64,000 nt of DNA from Phoebastria nigripes (taxonomy: Eukaryota > Chordata > Aves > Procellariiformes > Diomedeidae), in contig JAYKAV010003424.1 in assembly GCA_035582835.1 (NCBI GenBank), forward strand, positions 9,274 to 73,273. The letters are read 5' to 3'. Below, piece after piece: positions 22,105 to 35,283 of the stretch. A program made the position numbers and the translations under genes. Numbering within the stretch: position 1 is the first letter of the stretch; each line of letters begins with the position of its first letter. The notes under the pieces are model-generated. The model had not been told where the DNA came from. It searched no databases and saw only the letters and a list, made by a program, of their open reading frames with translations.

Positions 22105-25100
22105 CACCTCTCCTGCATGCCGGTTAAGATATTTGAAAATTAACCTGTATTCTGCAGAAGTTACTTCTGTCTTCTGCACCAGCTACTTGCAAATATTCTT
22201 GTCCTTTTTCAGTGCTTTTGAAAAAGTATCTGTAAATATATTTTTATTTTGATTTTAAAAATATATTTTCTCTTAAATTTGATATCAAGAGACTCATGGC
22301 AGGCTTATATAATGATTCTAAATTTTCACTCATTTTTCTTCCTAAAATGGAGGCCACTCTTCCTCCCCTCATCTCACTTAGGTTCTTTTGTGATTTCAAA
22401 ATACATGAAATGTGAATACTGTTTTATTCCTTTATAATTTTGATTTTTGTTTTATTTTGTCCTACTTATTGTAGTCCATCCTAAAAATGTTTGGTTTCTA
22501 TAATCATATTAACCATTCCATTGGATCACACTGTTATTTTATGTAAAACTTTTATAATGACCGTGCTCTGTGGTTAGATGTTTAAATGTCCTCATAATTC
22601 TTCTATTTCACCTTCACTGGCCAAAAAGTAAATTTTTATTAAAAGAATTGTAATAAATATCAATGTCTGTTTTTCTTTTTTTTTAAGGGAAATTTTCATT
22701 TCTTATGAATTCATGCAGTTTTACATTGTTTCTACTGATCCAGGTGAAAGGATTTTATGAGTTTATTCAAAGTAATAGGCTGGAAGTATTGACAGCATCA
22801 TTCTTTAGCTCATCATCTTAAGAAATAAAAGTTTTGATTTAGTTAATGCCTAAGAATATTAGTTTGATGACACATATGCCAGAAGTTTGGCAAAAGTCAG
22901 TACTCTTTCTGCATAAAAAAATGTGAAAAATCCTATCATAGTTATTCAAGAACAAAATTAATCACAAAAATATTATTTAAGAAATATTATCTCATTCTAA
23001 TAAGATATATTATCACATTAACAGTTAATATGACATGTTTTTTCCCATTTCAGTAACATATACAATGTCTTCAGTTCGCATGTTTTAGAAAGGAATATTT
23101 GCAACAGGAGAGAAAAAGAATCCTTCCCTCTGGTTAGATTTATTACTAAAAGTATTTTACCAGTGCTGATGGACAGCTTGACACAATGATCAGAACAAAG
23201 TATAACCAAGGATAAGANCCAGTGGGTCAGAATAAGATACGTAGAAGCAAAAAAGTTGCCATGTTTATCTGAATTGGTAAATTGCAAGCAATGGGAATTC
23301 TCTCACTGTTATTTTTGCAATGATTTGACTTATGTTGTCACAAACAAGGCATATAAGTGAAAATTTCCTGTGAGGTGATAAGGGATCAGTTTTATAAGGA
23401 ATACCCTTTTTTTCTTTTCACATTCGCGCATTTTCCCTCCTACTTACTACTTGTAATAGACAAGATAGGAAGTTTTAATAGTGCATGGATGATGAGCCGT
23501 TGAAGGTGGATTACAAGATACAATAAAGCATATGTTGTTTTTTTATCACAATAGGACAGAATAATAAACACATTAAATATACTGGATGAGGTCTACAGTG
23601 TGTAAATCAGTTCCTGCTGTCACTTTTTGGCAGATTAACCCTTTAAATCCTGGCTTGTTTAGGTGAAATGATACAGAAATGGACATTTAAAAGATAAAGA
23701 AAGTACAAAATAGTGTAAAATGGAACCTCAAGGGATTAGATCTTCAGCTTTTAACTCCAATACAGATGGAGAGCAAAGCTGCAGATTTCGTCCCAACAAT
23801 GATGAATTACAAAGTAGGATTGTTTCTCATGTCAAAGCTACAAGAAGGCTAAATGGATAATAACGGCAGATAATGGATACAGTACCTGTGCAGATTAATT
23901 TGAAAGTAAATTTAATTTCATACACAATTGAGAGGTGAAATTTTCCTAAATTATATCTCTCATGTATCAAACAAGACAGTCTTTAAGGAGTCACCTTTAT
24001 AGATTTGAAAAGCCATATTAAGTTCAGTGGGTAGGATTCCTTTTTCTAACATTCCTCACTCTATTATCCACAAAACCAAATGTGCCTTTTCAGGGTTATC
24101 TGCAAAAAAATGATGAGATAATATCAAAATCATAAGCTATAAACATTTCTTTTCCTGTTTGCTTATCTGAATGTGTTATCATTTTTACTTTGGAAAACCA
24201 TTTGCATCCCCAACTGGAATGATTTAACATAATAAAATAGAGAAGAAAAAGAGAGAGAGACCATTTCTGGTGAAGGATCAGAACAAAGCAATTACATCTT
24301 AATGTTTACACCCTAAATAATTAAAACAATGCCCCAGGCAGTAATCCATTAATCCAAGGCAAAAAGGATACCTCATTGTATAGCTTCAAGAGTATCAACA
24401 GAAAAAAGCATTCAAGTGCCAAAAGGATGCTGAAGATCTACATCAACTGAGTTATAAATTGAACAATTGTGAAACAGCACCTTTTACCTGGGATCCTACG
24501 GGTTAAATCTTCTCTTTATGAAATGATTATCACATTCATGTAGCTTTGGAAACTTTTTATACATGCTAGATAATCCTTTCAAATTTTCCTAGGGGATTTC
24601 TGACATTTATGGCTTAGGAAAGGAAAATCCCCAACGTTTTCCTTTAGAGGTAGAAGAATTAAAGTTGCTTCATTTTTTTTTCTGTTCAACAAGAGTTTGT
24701 CCTACATAGGAGAAAGTGCCAATATTGTTTATTTATTTCTAAAGAAGCAAGAACAATAGAAAATGAAAATATTTAGGAGGCTTAAAACTCCAGAATCTGA
24801 TCCTTCACCAGATAAAGGAATAAAATAACAGGTTGCTTAAGTTTTGTTTTGTTTTATTTTAAAAGTACACCTTTTTACGTATTGCAACAGAGCTGTTCAG
24901 GCACACAAAGTAATGAAAGGTATAAAAGTGTCCTGGATGACACATGTAGGTAATACTATCATTCTGCTCCTTCAGTCAAGTGAGCCTGTGTCACTTCTTC
25001 AAATCGCCTTGTGCCTTCACTGCAACCTGCCATCACTCTTTCTATCTGGATGGTGTTTCAGACAGATACCCCACTTTAAACCTCAGCCTCAGCTAATCAT

Positions 25101-26459
25101 GGAAGAAATCAAGCAGCTGCATACTCAATGCCAACTGAAATAGAGCCATGGAGTCAAGTGCCATTAGTGAACACCTGGCACTAAAAGAAAAGCTATTTTA
25201 GTATCTCTGCTAGTGAACATATAGACACATTAAAGTCTTTCTCCCTTCATACCATACTGTCATTGCAACTCTTCTCCAAGAGCTCTGTCCACATTTTGTA
25301 CACTGAACATTTCCTTTCTCAGAGCTACCAATGTCCAAATACCCTATGGGATGTTGTTAGCAATTTGCTTTTCTTTACTGAGAGCACAATATTATTCCTC
25401 CCTATAAGACTTTGCTTTTCATTTATTCCTTTAGTCCTTCTGCTTTTTTTGGGGGAGGGAGAGAGGGGGAAGAGAAGGTTATTTTTTTTCCAATTGCTTT
25501 TTCTTTAATTTAGATGGTTCTCTTGATCGCTAGACATCAGGTTTGTCACTTTGAATATCAGTCTTCAGCATCATACTATTAAGCAACACATTTATTTGAG
25601 TTCCAATCTTTTCAGGTTTCCATAGTAACTGCTGCTTAGTACAGACCCTTGTAAAACTGATTAAACAAAGCCACTGTAGCTCTGAAAAACTGACACATCT
25701 GGGTTTTGTTTTGTTATTAAAAATGTATCTTTTTATAATGTATGTTATGGTCAGACATGTCAACTCCAAAATGTTAAAAAAATGGATACTTGTATATACA
25801 TTAATACATATAATTATAGCTGTATGTTAATATAATACAATATATATTTTTTAAAATATTAACTATATGCAGAATATTGTGTGTGATATATATGCTATAT
25901 ATTACAAATAAGAACAAAGAATAAAAGTACAAAGTATACAAAAATACTCATTATGAAGACCTATCTACTACACCAATGGAGATACCAGTTCAAGAGAAGT
26001 TGAATCATTTTCTCCTAGAAATCTAGGGAAAGGCAGTGCTGTCAGTTGTCACTGAGTCTGCTGTTATTCATAATACTTATAGACAAAATAGTTCCAGCTA
26101 TCTAATATACCCACACGTAACTGTAAAAAGGCAACTGTGGACTTTATCCAACTGATATATGACATATATGAAATAAATTGGTGAATGTCAGTTCAATTAT
26201 TTGTGCTATCACCAGGAAACATGTTGAATTAGATTCCCCTGTTGATTGCCCTAAAACATAGCTGTTGTAAAACTGGCACAGAGACCAACAACGCTACAGG
26301 CTTGGGGAAGAATGGCATACTCTCTTGACCTGGTCAAAGGTGAGACATAAAACAGAAAACATCATTAAACCAGTGCATCAACCCTTAATGCACTCACTCA
26401 TGCAATATTTTGTGTAGTTCAGCTCTCACTCTGCAAAAGGGAAAGAGAAATTAAATATG
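22102..26459. other. 4.4 kb of AT-rich unique DNA
   Basis: No gene recognised. It contains a spaced 16-bp inverted repeat (24267/24796) and AT-rich low-complexity DNA at about 25797-25910. Confidence 0.45.
24267..24811. repeat. Spaced 16-bp inverted repeat
   Basis: CTGGTGAAGGATCAGA at 24267-24282 and its exact reverse complement at 24796-24811, 513 bp apart. No flanking target duplication was recognised. Confidence 0.7.
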
Positions 26460-26752
26460 GGTACTAAGAATGGTCAGAAATGTCAAGAAAGATGGTGCAC
26501 AACTACAGTACTCAGCCTAGCCTGGCAAAGATGTAAGTGATGGGAAATATGACAGCTGTCTATAAAAGCTATGGGACATCCAGTGAAATGAGTGGGTAGC
26601 AAGTTTAAAACCAAGTAGTAAGTTCTCCCCCTCCTCCCCATTTAAATTGTGAAACTCACTGTCTCAGGAACCTAAGGAAATGAATACTATGAATGGATTC
26701 AAGGGGGATTAAATGAATTCATGAAGGACAGNTATGTCTGCCACTGTTTGAT
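26460..26752 (+). mobile_element. Old CR1 fragment, left part (split)
   Basis: Diverged 3' region of an old CR1. CTGTCTATAAAAGCTATGGG near 26554 and the following ACATCCAGTGAAATGAGTGG are landmarks of this region; a TGTGAAACTCACTGTCTCAG-like block follows near 26648. No frame is left. It is interrupted at 26752 by an antisense younger CR1 and resumes at 27849. Confidence 0.62.
26748..26752. repeat. Target site duplication, left (TTGAT)
   Basis: TTGAT at 26748-26752 is repeated at 27849-27853, directly flanking the younger CR1. Confidence 0.5.
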
Positions 26753-27848
26753 CATAGAATCATTTAGGTTGGAAAAGACCTTTAAGATCATCAAGTCCAA
26801 CTGTTAACCTAGCACTGCCAAGTCCACCACTAAACCACGTCCCTAAGCCCAACACCTACACATCTTTTAAATACCTCCAGGGATGGTGACTCAACCACTT
26901 CCCTGGGCAGCCTGTTCCAATGCTTGACAAGCCTTTTGGCGAAGAAATTTTTCGTAATATCCAATCTAAACTTCCCCTGGCACAACTTGAGGCCATTTCC
27001 TTTTGTCCTGTCACTTGTTACTTGGGAGAAGAGACCAACACCCACCTCACTACAACCTCCTTTCAGGTCGTTGTAGAGCGATAAGGTCTCCCCTGAGTCT
27101 CCTCCAGGCTAAACAACCCCAGTTCCCTCAGCCACCCCTCATAGGATTGGTGCTNTAGACCCTTCACCAGCTTTGTTGCCCTTCTCTGGACATGCTCCAG
27201 CACCTCAACGTCTTTCTTGTAGTGAGGGGCCCAAAACTGAACACAGTCCTTGAGGTGCGGCCTCACCAGCGCCAAGTACAGGGGGACAATCACTTCCCTA
27301 GTCCTGCTGGCCACACTATTTCTAATACAAGCCAGGACGCTCTCGGCCTTCTTGGCCACACTGCCAGCTCATATTCAGCTGGCTGTCAACCAGCACCCCC
27401 AGGTCCTTTTCCGCCAGGCAGCTTTCATGCCATTGCAGGACCCGGCACTTGGCCTTGTTGAATCTCATACGGTTGGCCTCAGCCCATCGATCCAGCCTGT
27501 CCAGGTCCCTCTGCAGAGCCTTCCTACCCTCGAGCAGATCAANACTCCCACCCAGCTTGGTGTCATCTGCAAACTGACTGAGGGAGCACTCAATCCCCTC
27601 GTCCAGATTGTTGATAAAGATATTGAACAAGACCAGCCCCAAAACGGAGCCCTGGGGGACACCACTCATGACCGGCCACCAACTGGATTTCGCTCCATTC
27701 ACCACAACTCTCTGGGCCCGGCCGCCCAGCCAGTTTTTTACCCAGCGAAGAGTACACCTGTCTAGGCCATGAGCCGCCAGCTTCTCTAGGAGAATGCTGT
27801 GGGAGACAGTGTCAAAGGCTTTACTGAAGTCCAGGTAAACAACATCCA
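26753..27848 (-). mobile_element. Younger CR1 inserted into an older CR1
   Basis: Antisense CR1 of the same subfamily as 4525-5955, 5'-truncated inside the reverse transcriptase. The 3' end is at 26753 (CATAGAATCATTTAGG). The insertion is bounded by TTGAT on both sides and lies in the middle of an older plus-strand CR1. Confidence 0.92.
26830..27848 (-). pseudogene. CR1 reverse transcriptase C-terminal part, frameshifted
   Basis: The coding part is spread over three frames. The open stretch 27322-27849 holds [10 protein letters not shown] (first catalytic Asp), GVPQGS and FADDTKL. A deletion of about 45 bp near 27430 removes a segment present in the 4597-5955 copy (it had [17 protein letters not shown]). 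A frameshift near 27355 moves to the stretch 27063-27359, and another near 27090 leads to the last part, which ends at 26830. It is dead. Confidence 0.88.
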
Positions 27849-27910
27849 TTGATATAATGGTCCAAGTGCAACCTCTGGTTCTCCCAAAACCTCTGAGGAA
27901 GATATACTCT
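27849..27910 (+). mobile_element. Old CR1 fragment, right part (split)
   Basis: Short continuation of the CR1 broken at 26752: ATAATGGTCCAAGTGCAACC and CTCTGGTTCT near 27854-27885 match the usual 3' end of old CR1 copies. Confidence 0.5.
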
Positions 27911-28159
27911 GTTTATACTCTATTTTATATTCTTTCCTACATTTTTATTATTTACTGAAGTTGATGATGAGATACTAGAGTTATTGAGCTGAATGGACCT
28001 TTAGTTTGAACCAGTAAGGTCATTTTTATGTTCCTGTGTAACTAAGCTCACGCTAAATAGGATTTCCTGTAACCCCAACTTTGATCATTAATTTCACCAG
28101 GTCATCAGTTTGTGACTATGCTGACTATGTCTGTTATTGACAGGTACACAGTGAAAGGC

Positions 28160-28730
28160 TAGGTGATTAGAGGCTCATTTCCATGAACACAAAGGAGCCC
28201 AGAGGCCCCAGGGCAGGCGGGGGTGCCTGAATATCCCACTCGGAGAAGGAACCCCCACCCCAGATTCCCCCCAGGGCTCTTCCAGGTGATCCTCAGCACC
28301 AGGGGCCAGGGAACACCCCACACCAGGAGTCAGCTGTGGCAGCTCTCCAGGGCACCTCATAGACTGAAGGGGGTCCCTGACCAAGGATATGGGGTTTATC
28401 ATGGGGTTCAGAGGAAAAGCATTTGGGGACTGTGCAAGACTGATTATTGGGTGTTAAGGGGAGGAATGAAAATTGGGAAATGGAAGGGATTAAGGTGGTT
28501 TGGATAGGAACAAGCATGGGAAAATAGAGAGATAAAGGGATAAAAGGGGCCAGCTGATGATCGGTATACCCTATCAGTACAGTCTGGCTTGTCTCCTGAT
28601 TAAACACCATTTTTAACTCTTTTCCTGGGCAAGGGACTCCCTAATCTGTGTGCATGTGTGTGTATGGGGGTCTAACTGCCAGCATTTGGAGTGGGACCTC
28701 AGGCCATAGACGCTTCTTCACACAAGCCTA
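28160..28730 (+). repeat. GC-rich LTR-like block
   Basis: A marked GC-rich island. Its 3' part has CTGATTAAACACCATTTTTA (ATTAAA near 28600), then CTTTTCCTGGGCAAGGGACT and a TG-rich stretch, an order I associate with avian LTR ends. TSDs and the partner LTR were not identified, so the class stays open. The open frames 28223-28507 (+) and 28293-28610 (-) are unlikely to be genes. Confidence 0.42.
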
Positions 28731-31700
28731 AAAAGCAGACATTTTAGGTAGGAAAACCAATAACAATGTCCCTGAACATAACTGAGATAAAGGCAATTCC
28801 ACATCATTCCTGCAACCAGCATGAGGCAGATGGTTGAGGAATCGCAGCTTCTCACCATCTTGACATTACTTTGCCTGTGGCTTCAACACTTCCTGACTTT
28901 AGAAAAAAATTCCACCTTTTTTTTTTCCTCTCGTGTACATGTTATTAGCAGAACTAATGAAAAAGGTTAATTCAAATTTCAGTAGCACTCTTTGTTCTAC
29001 CAGACAAAATGATATTGAAGTCCTAATCATCTAAAAACTTTCATTTGTCCCCTTTTGCATTGAAGGCAACATCTAAGCTGTTTGGAGAGTATTTTAAATG
29101 AATGCCAAATTAGGAAAAAAGGCAAAAAAGCTGAAGGCCAAAGAATGTCCTCTTTCGTTCATTAAGATCATTAAAAACCAAATAAAATCACACATAGAAT
29201 CCCCAATTTCTCTATGTGGTCATAAAATGATACATCCTCTAGGTAACAGTCTAAATTTAGCACTTATTCTTCTGCTGCATTTCTTGATCCTCATCTGTGG
29301 AACACAAATTAGTTCTATGGGTTATTTCCTATAATTCTATAAAGAAGTTGCAGAGAAACAAATTTATACTTCAGTTAAATCAACTGGACTTGCAAAATGA
29401 TCAAATAAGGACAATACAAATCATGATTTAAAAATAATAAACATATTAAAAGGACATAGATAAATACATAAAAAGAATCACTTATATTCTATATATTTAA
29501 TTAACTTTCTTCTCCTTAGTATTTTTTTCCTTTGAGCAATTTCAACAAAAGTTAAATAGGAAAAGCATCAAAAGTAATCTGTGTCAACACACTAACCATC
29601 AGCTAAGTGAATAGAAATTAGATGTTTTGAAGTATGTTGCCACACTATTAAATGTATTAGTAATGGAAGTTGCCCTAACATATTTTCATATTTTTCATAT
29701 GTGCTAATATCAGCAAGTTATGAAATAGAAAATCACACTTTTGTCAGTAACATTGATCTTTCAGATTGATATAATACATGCAAGGAAGTCAACTGGGATT
29801 CCTCGAGCTGGACAAAAAAGCTGACAGTGAACATGTAATGTCATAAATGGCTTAACAGATCACATTTCCCATTTTTATCTTCTATGGGGAATCACTGAAT
29901 CAGAATTCAAGTCATTTCACTCTTGAAAGAAAATATTTTTATTTACAACACTAAAGTGAGTGAAGTAATAGACACACTATTTAGAAGAGGTTCATAGTAT
30001 AATCAGAACCTATCAGTTCATACTACAAGCAGTATAATCAGATCATTAATGTACTGAGCTTGCTTAAGCATTAATCTCTGCATGCTTTTTCTTCCATTTA
30101 GAATGAAGAGCAACATGTTGCCTGCATCATCCATTTGTTAGATAGCATATTTCAAAAACTATGACCAGGTACAATTGATCATAACCATTTCATTCAATGT
30201 ATAATTGTAATGGCAGGAGGTCAAGGATTCCATTAGAAAATTGAAAGATGAGCATATCTGAATATCTTTTCATACCATGTTGGAATGCTTTCTGAATAAA
30301 GGTTTGCAGGAGAACTGAAGGAAAGAAGAGCAGAAGAATGGGGAGCTTACAAAAAAGAAGAAAATTAATTTTCTATTTTTGAAACCTGTAGGAATACCAA
30401 ATTCCAAGACCTGTTAATGAGATTTAGAGTTACTGCAACTAACAAAAGATTCCAAATATAATCCTTAGCAAAATCTTGCCAGTTCTCTAACTTTAGAATA
30501 AGTACTTCACACTAAAGGAAACCCTGAATCAAGCTAGGCTTGGTATATCAAGCTTCTGAGCAGTTCTAATTTTCTGAGTTAAATTGAATTTCTGGTGAAC
30601 TAAATTAAAATATGGATCCTAAAACCAAGACTCAGGTCTTCAAAATCCCACTTTTTGCAACCTGAAAGGACCCAAATTCTGTAGTCCTCTTATCTTTCAT
30701 CATTAAGGTTCCCCAGGAACCTGAAGTTTTACTTGTGTTTGTACCTGAAGCTTCTCAAGCCATGATATAATGATACATAGGACTTCAGCAGCAAAACAGC
30801 CTTGCAGAGTCCCATTCACCTGACTCCTATAAAGACTAGTCACTTGTTTCCGTACAGCCTATTGCCCCTTTATATATGAAAATAAGATCAGTTCCTTGAG
30901 GTGATTTCCAGTGTGGCTTCAGTATCATGTTGACACAACTGACAAAATGGTATGTTGCATTATAGGTGTGAATGCCTACCCATGATCAGGCAGTTTTGCT
31001 GCTGAATTCTCCAAAACATCAAGGTGCATCCACAGATTTTTATAGGCTGAACAACTCAGCAGGAGTTCATGACTAAAGCTGGATGGATTGACTCTATCAT
31101 TCTCCATCCTAGTGGCCAGAGGGGGGACTGGACTGCATAATGGATTCTGACCCCTATGCCAAAAACTGGACGTGTATTTTGCACAAAGACCTATGCACAC
31201 AAAATTTGTAATCAGGCTATGGAACAAAAATTGGACTGTCTTGTCCCCATCTTTCAGAGGATTACTGTAGCGACTAGACACTGTCATGTTCAGCCTTGTT
31301 CTCCTTCTCTGGCCAATAGTTTTCAGTTCTTTTATACAAAGTGGAACAAATTCAGTCAAAATCTATATCCTTTCTATAATATGTAAACTAAAGATGAAAA
31401 AACTTTCAAGAAAATGAGACTGTGGTTTTTCAATCTCACCAGAAGGCAGAATTATCAGCAGCTCTTCTACATTACAGGAAAGTGCTCTAGCTACTAATTC
31501 ATTGTTTAAAATTTTAACACTATCTCCATTTAAAAAAAAAAAAAAAGTTTAAAGATAACTTAGCATATTAGTTATACAAAACAGACCTTTAGTGCCCACT
31601 TAAAGAGTTTTCTTCAATTTGAATCTCAGTGTCTCCTAAAATCATATTACATTAAATCAATATTCAAGGGGCAAGATGTACATCTTTGCCTGTGCAGGCT

Positions 31701-32678
31701 CCCAGCACTGTTCTGAGGCAGTCAATTTCTCCCATGCAATTTAGACATTTAATTAAGGTCTTGATTTCCACTATGGGGGGTCTGCTACCTAAAAATTAGT
31801 CTTTGCAGCATTCATCACTGCAACGTTTGATTTTTGGATGCATGCAGAAAACACTAAAGATTTGAGCAAATATGTGGCTAAGTATCTGCCTAGCATACTT
31901 GGCAGTATCTAGTTATGCACTAACTCAAAATTCTTACTAGCTATAGAAAAAGCTGTTTTCTCTTTTACAAGTTTTTTTTTTCCATTCTCGTATTTCCTGT
32001 AAAAATACTTGAATCTTCAAAATTTTGGAACAAATATCCTTAAAAAGAAAAAAAGAAGAAAACACCCTTGTGAGTATCTATTGCAGCTGATTTCTACTTT
32101 TCTACTTTTTTTCCACACTAGAAGGATTTTTGGAAGTCAAATACATTGCAAAGTAATCTTTCACGAAGCTATGAACCTAAGCTTTCTGTACACATTTTCT
32201 GCTAGTTAGTACTTTGCAGAGCTATTCCCAGTAGTGTAAATCCTGATTACTATAGCTTGCCTATTAGAAGGTATCATAGTATTGCTCTGTTAATATCAAA
32301 AAGAATCTCGTCACTCTCAGATTCACATAGATTACAAAAACTTCACATTAAGAAATTACAAATGAATAAAATTGTGCACCAACACATTTTTTCTGCCTTT
32401 AAACATGTCCTCAGATTTGGAATCAGATTTGTGAGTCCTGCTCTACGGCTAGAAGTAGNGAAACATGTCTATGTCATACTTGTCACAGGTAAATCTCAAA
32501 CTGGACAATGAAATACAGGGCAGCATTAACATGGGGGGAAAGTGCAAGATAGAGAGAAGAAGATGACAACAAAACAATGACAAAATTATAGCAGAAGTGA
32601 AAGACCGAGGTGCTGTCGGAATTTACAACAGCAGAGAGGAGAATTAAGGCATCACGCTGCAGAAATGTAGGCATGGTA
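28731..32678. other. 3.9 kb of AT-rich unique DNA
   Basis: No gene or firm repeat. A poly(A) run lies near 31530. The piece around 31430-31520 has a GAAAGTGCTCTAGCTACTAA motif seen in old repeats, but too little to classify. Confidence 0.45.
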
Positions 32679-33160
32679 GTGTCAGGGAGCAGCAAGGACA
32701 GACTGTTCCTCAAAGGAAGGTCAACTGGGAGCAAAGGGTCACAACGAGGCAGGAAGGAGCAGTGTCCTCACCACCGAAGGATGCAGTCCCACAGCACCTG
32801 AGCAAAGATAGCATGTCTGGAGAGAGTAATCTCTGAATCAGACACAGCCCAATAATAGCCAGGCAAGTCCATAGTGGTAAGGTAGGTCTGAGATCAAGCT
32901 GGGAAGTCAAATCAGCAAGTCAAAATTACAAAATCAGCAAGGTGCATGGCCAGGCATAGGAACACACAGACTGTAGCTCAGAGAAAGAGTAAGGGTAACA
33001 GTCTGAGCTTAACTGCACCTCCCAAGGGAGGTGAAGAGCCTTTAGACAAGGCTTATCACAGCTCTCTCACACAGCTGTCTCCACAACAGTCCGATCCCAG
33101 GTTACACAGCTGTGTCATATCAAGCTGACCTTGAGCACAGAACAAACTCTTGGGAAGGGA
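32679..33160 (+). repeat. Unclassified interspersed repeat, copy 1
   Basis: About 480 bp similar along its length to 50701-51180, same orientation. Shared landmarks in order are GTGTCAGG at the start, GCCAGGCAAGTCCA near 32859, AAGCTGGGAAGTCAA near 32896, CCTGAGCTTAA-like text near 33002 and GACCTTGAGCACAG near 33127. It is diverged, with indels. No coding frame is conserved between copies. I do not recognise the family; an LTR or LINE 5' region are both possible. Confidence 0.7.
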
Positions 33161-34170
33161 GGAAAGAGGTGGCAAAGACTGTTGCTCCACTTACAGCCCC
33201 AGCAGCCAAAGTTTAATGATTTTGAAGATAAATAATTGAAGGTGAGAGGATGATAGTGTGTGACAAGGAGTCAAGGCATAGAAAGGTAATTGTAGCATTA
33301 GTGTTATTTCAAAGGTGGAGTTGTTGAACTGATATAGTAGTAGTAAAAGCTGAACTCTTTAAACTGTAAAGGCATGAAAAAAGGCAAGCTGATTTATTTT
33401 ATTGTTAGATCCTTCAGGTCCTGTCTTGTCTGTTCACATAAGTGATGTGAGATGAATTTTAGCTAGCTGTCAGTCTTGTTTTACAGGTTGAGAAAAAATT
33501 AAGAAAAGCAGGCTCCTATATAAGTTAGGGTTTACCTATTGCTAAGTGAGAAAAGTGGTGTAGTAGTCATGTGATGTTGTGTAAATACTCCAGTTAAACA
33601 CAAGAAAGATAATACTGATAATCTTACATAGATTAGAAGGAAAGGGTAACATGGAAGGAGTTCAGGAACACAGTGGCTGTATCACACATCACTATTTCAG
33701 TTATAAACTGAAGTTACAAAGAAGTAGGGATTTAGAGAAGTTTATATACCTAAATCTGCACATAGCCTATTCACATTCAGGTCAAATATTCAGGCTTTCT
33801 TCAAAGAGAATGAATTTCACCAAAGAGGTCTGCTTAATCTGAAGATGTAAGTCAGGTCTGTAAATGGTGCTATAGCTCAGAAACTCATGACTTGTTAGTC
33901 TTAATCCGGTGCTCAAATTGGTAGCTTGCATGTTATGAATATACATTAGTAATTTTTCCTTTATTTGTACAGGTAATGAACTAACAACATCATTTAAAAC
34001 TGAGTTCCTTTCTATCTCTTTCCTTCTTAAACTCTTTCTTTTTTTCTTATGTTTATCATAATTTCCCCGTTTCCCTTGTTTTCTAATTCTCTAAGACAGC
34101 AAAGGAGCAGCACTTTAATGTTTTTATTTTCCTCTGCAATGGTAAGAAAGTTTTATGATGAGTGAAGTTT

Positions 34171-34250
34171 GGAGTTCAGCAAAATTCAGATAGTCATTTC
34201 AAGAATTACTTTCTACTTTATTTTCTCTTACCTTTTAATAATCAAACACA
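34171..34250 (+). repeat. Local direct duplication, copy 1
   Basis: About 80 bp similar to 35183-35262 (shared CAGATAGTCATTT and AGAATTACTTTCTAC), about 1 kb apart. Confidence 0.75.
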
Positions 34251-35182
34251 AACTGCTGCTCACTAATTGCTTTTAAAAGGTACATAGTTATTAATTTTAA
34301 AATTAAATGGGGGCCTAAGTCTCCTACTGAGATTATTTACAGTTTAAGGAACTATTCAACATGAATAAGTGTGTTAGAACCGGACCCTAAAGAATTAGAA
34401 GTTTCTTTCAATTTCTTAATCAAAAATTATCCATGTGTGACTTTGTAATTTTATTTTTTCAACAAAAAACCTAGTTCTTAGAGAGAAAAACAGCAGGACT
34501 TATCAAATGAGATTAGAATGTGCTTATTTACTGTTCATTTTGTATTATCATTGAATAGACAACACTTCTTGACTAGCCAGTGAATCTAATTCATCCCACT
34601 AATGCTAACCTTAAAGTTGTGCATGTAGCACATGCATAACAACAAAAGGCCATTGTAGGATAGACAGGGATGTGGGTTGCTTCTTATCATGCTATGGGGA
34701 AGTCTCACATTGGTTGCTCTTAAAAGGGTGCCTACATCTCAGGTCTAGCAGAGGTCAGAATCCAGTGGTCTGGCCAAAATTCTAGTCAGCTGAGTTATGA
34801 TCTCAGTAATAAAGAAAGGTGGTATAACACAAATTTCACCAAAGAACACTTTTGGCAAAGGCAATCTTAATACCTTGTGTTGTGTTTTTTCNTCTTCAAA
34901 ACATGGTGCAAACATTAATTATGACAGATCATTAGCAGAAAAATAAACATTTCCAACCATTCTCTTCAGCTTATTCCAGGGCAGAATCTTTACCATGGTT
35001 TCAGAAGTGTGTGCTTTCAGCCTCCACGTTACCCCTTTTGAAACAAAATTTGAGCTACTAAGTTTTTTGGGAGAAAAAAAAACCTCAGGAGCTCTTCACG
35101 CAGTGTATGAAATCTTTTTCACTCCCAACCTCAGCCATTAAGATCCACTTTATACTAGTAGTGTATACCAGAGTGGTGGAAT

Positions 35183-35262
35183 GGAGTTTAACAAAAGTCA
35201 GATAGTCATTTAAAGAATTACTTTCTACCTTATTTTCCCTTGCCTTATAATAATCAATCACT
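35183..35262 (+). repeat. Local direct duplication, copy 2
   Basis: Partner of 34171-34250. Its right end abuts a perfect 10-bp hairpin (35260-35283). Confidence 0.75.
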
Positions 35263-35283
35263 CTCCATTCTGTAATGGAGAGT
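35260..35283. repeat. Perfect hairpin at duplication edge
   Basis: ACTCTCCATT and AATGGAGAGT with a 4-nt loop. Confidence 0.8.
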
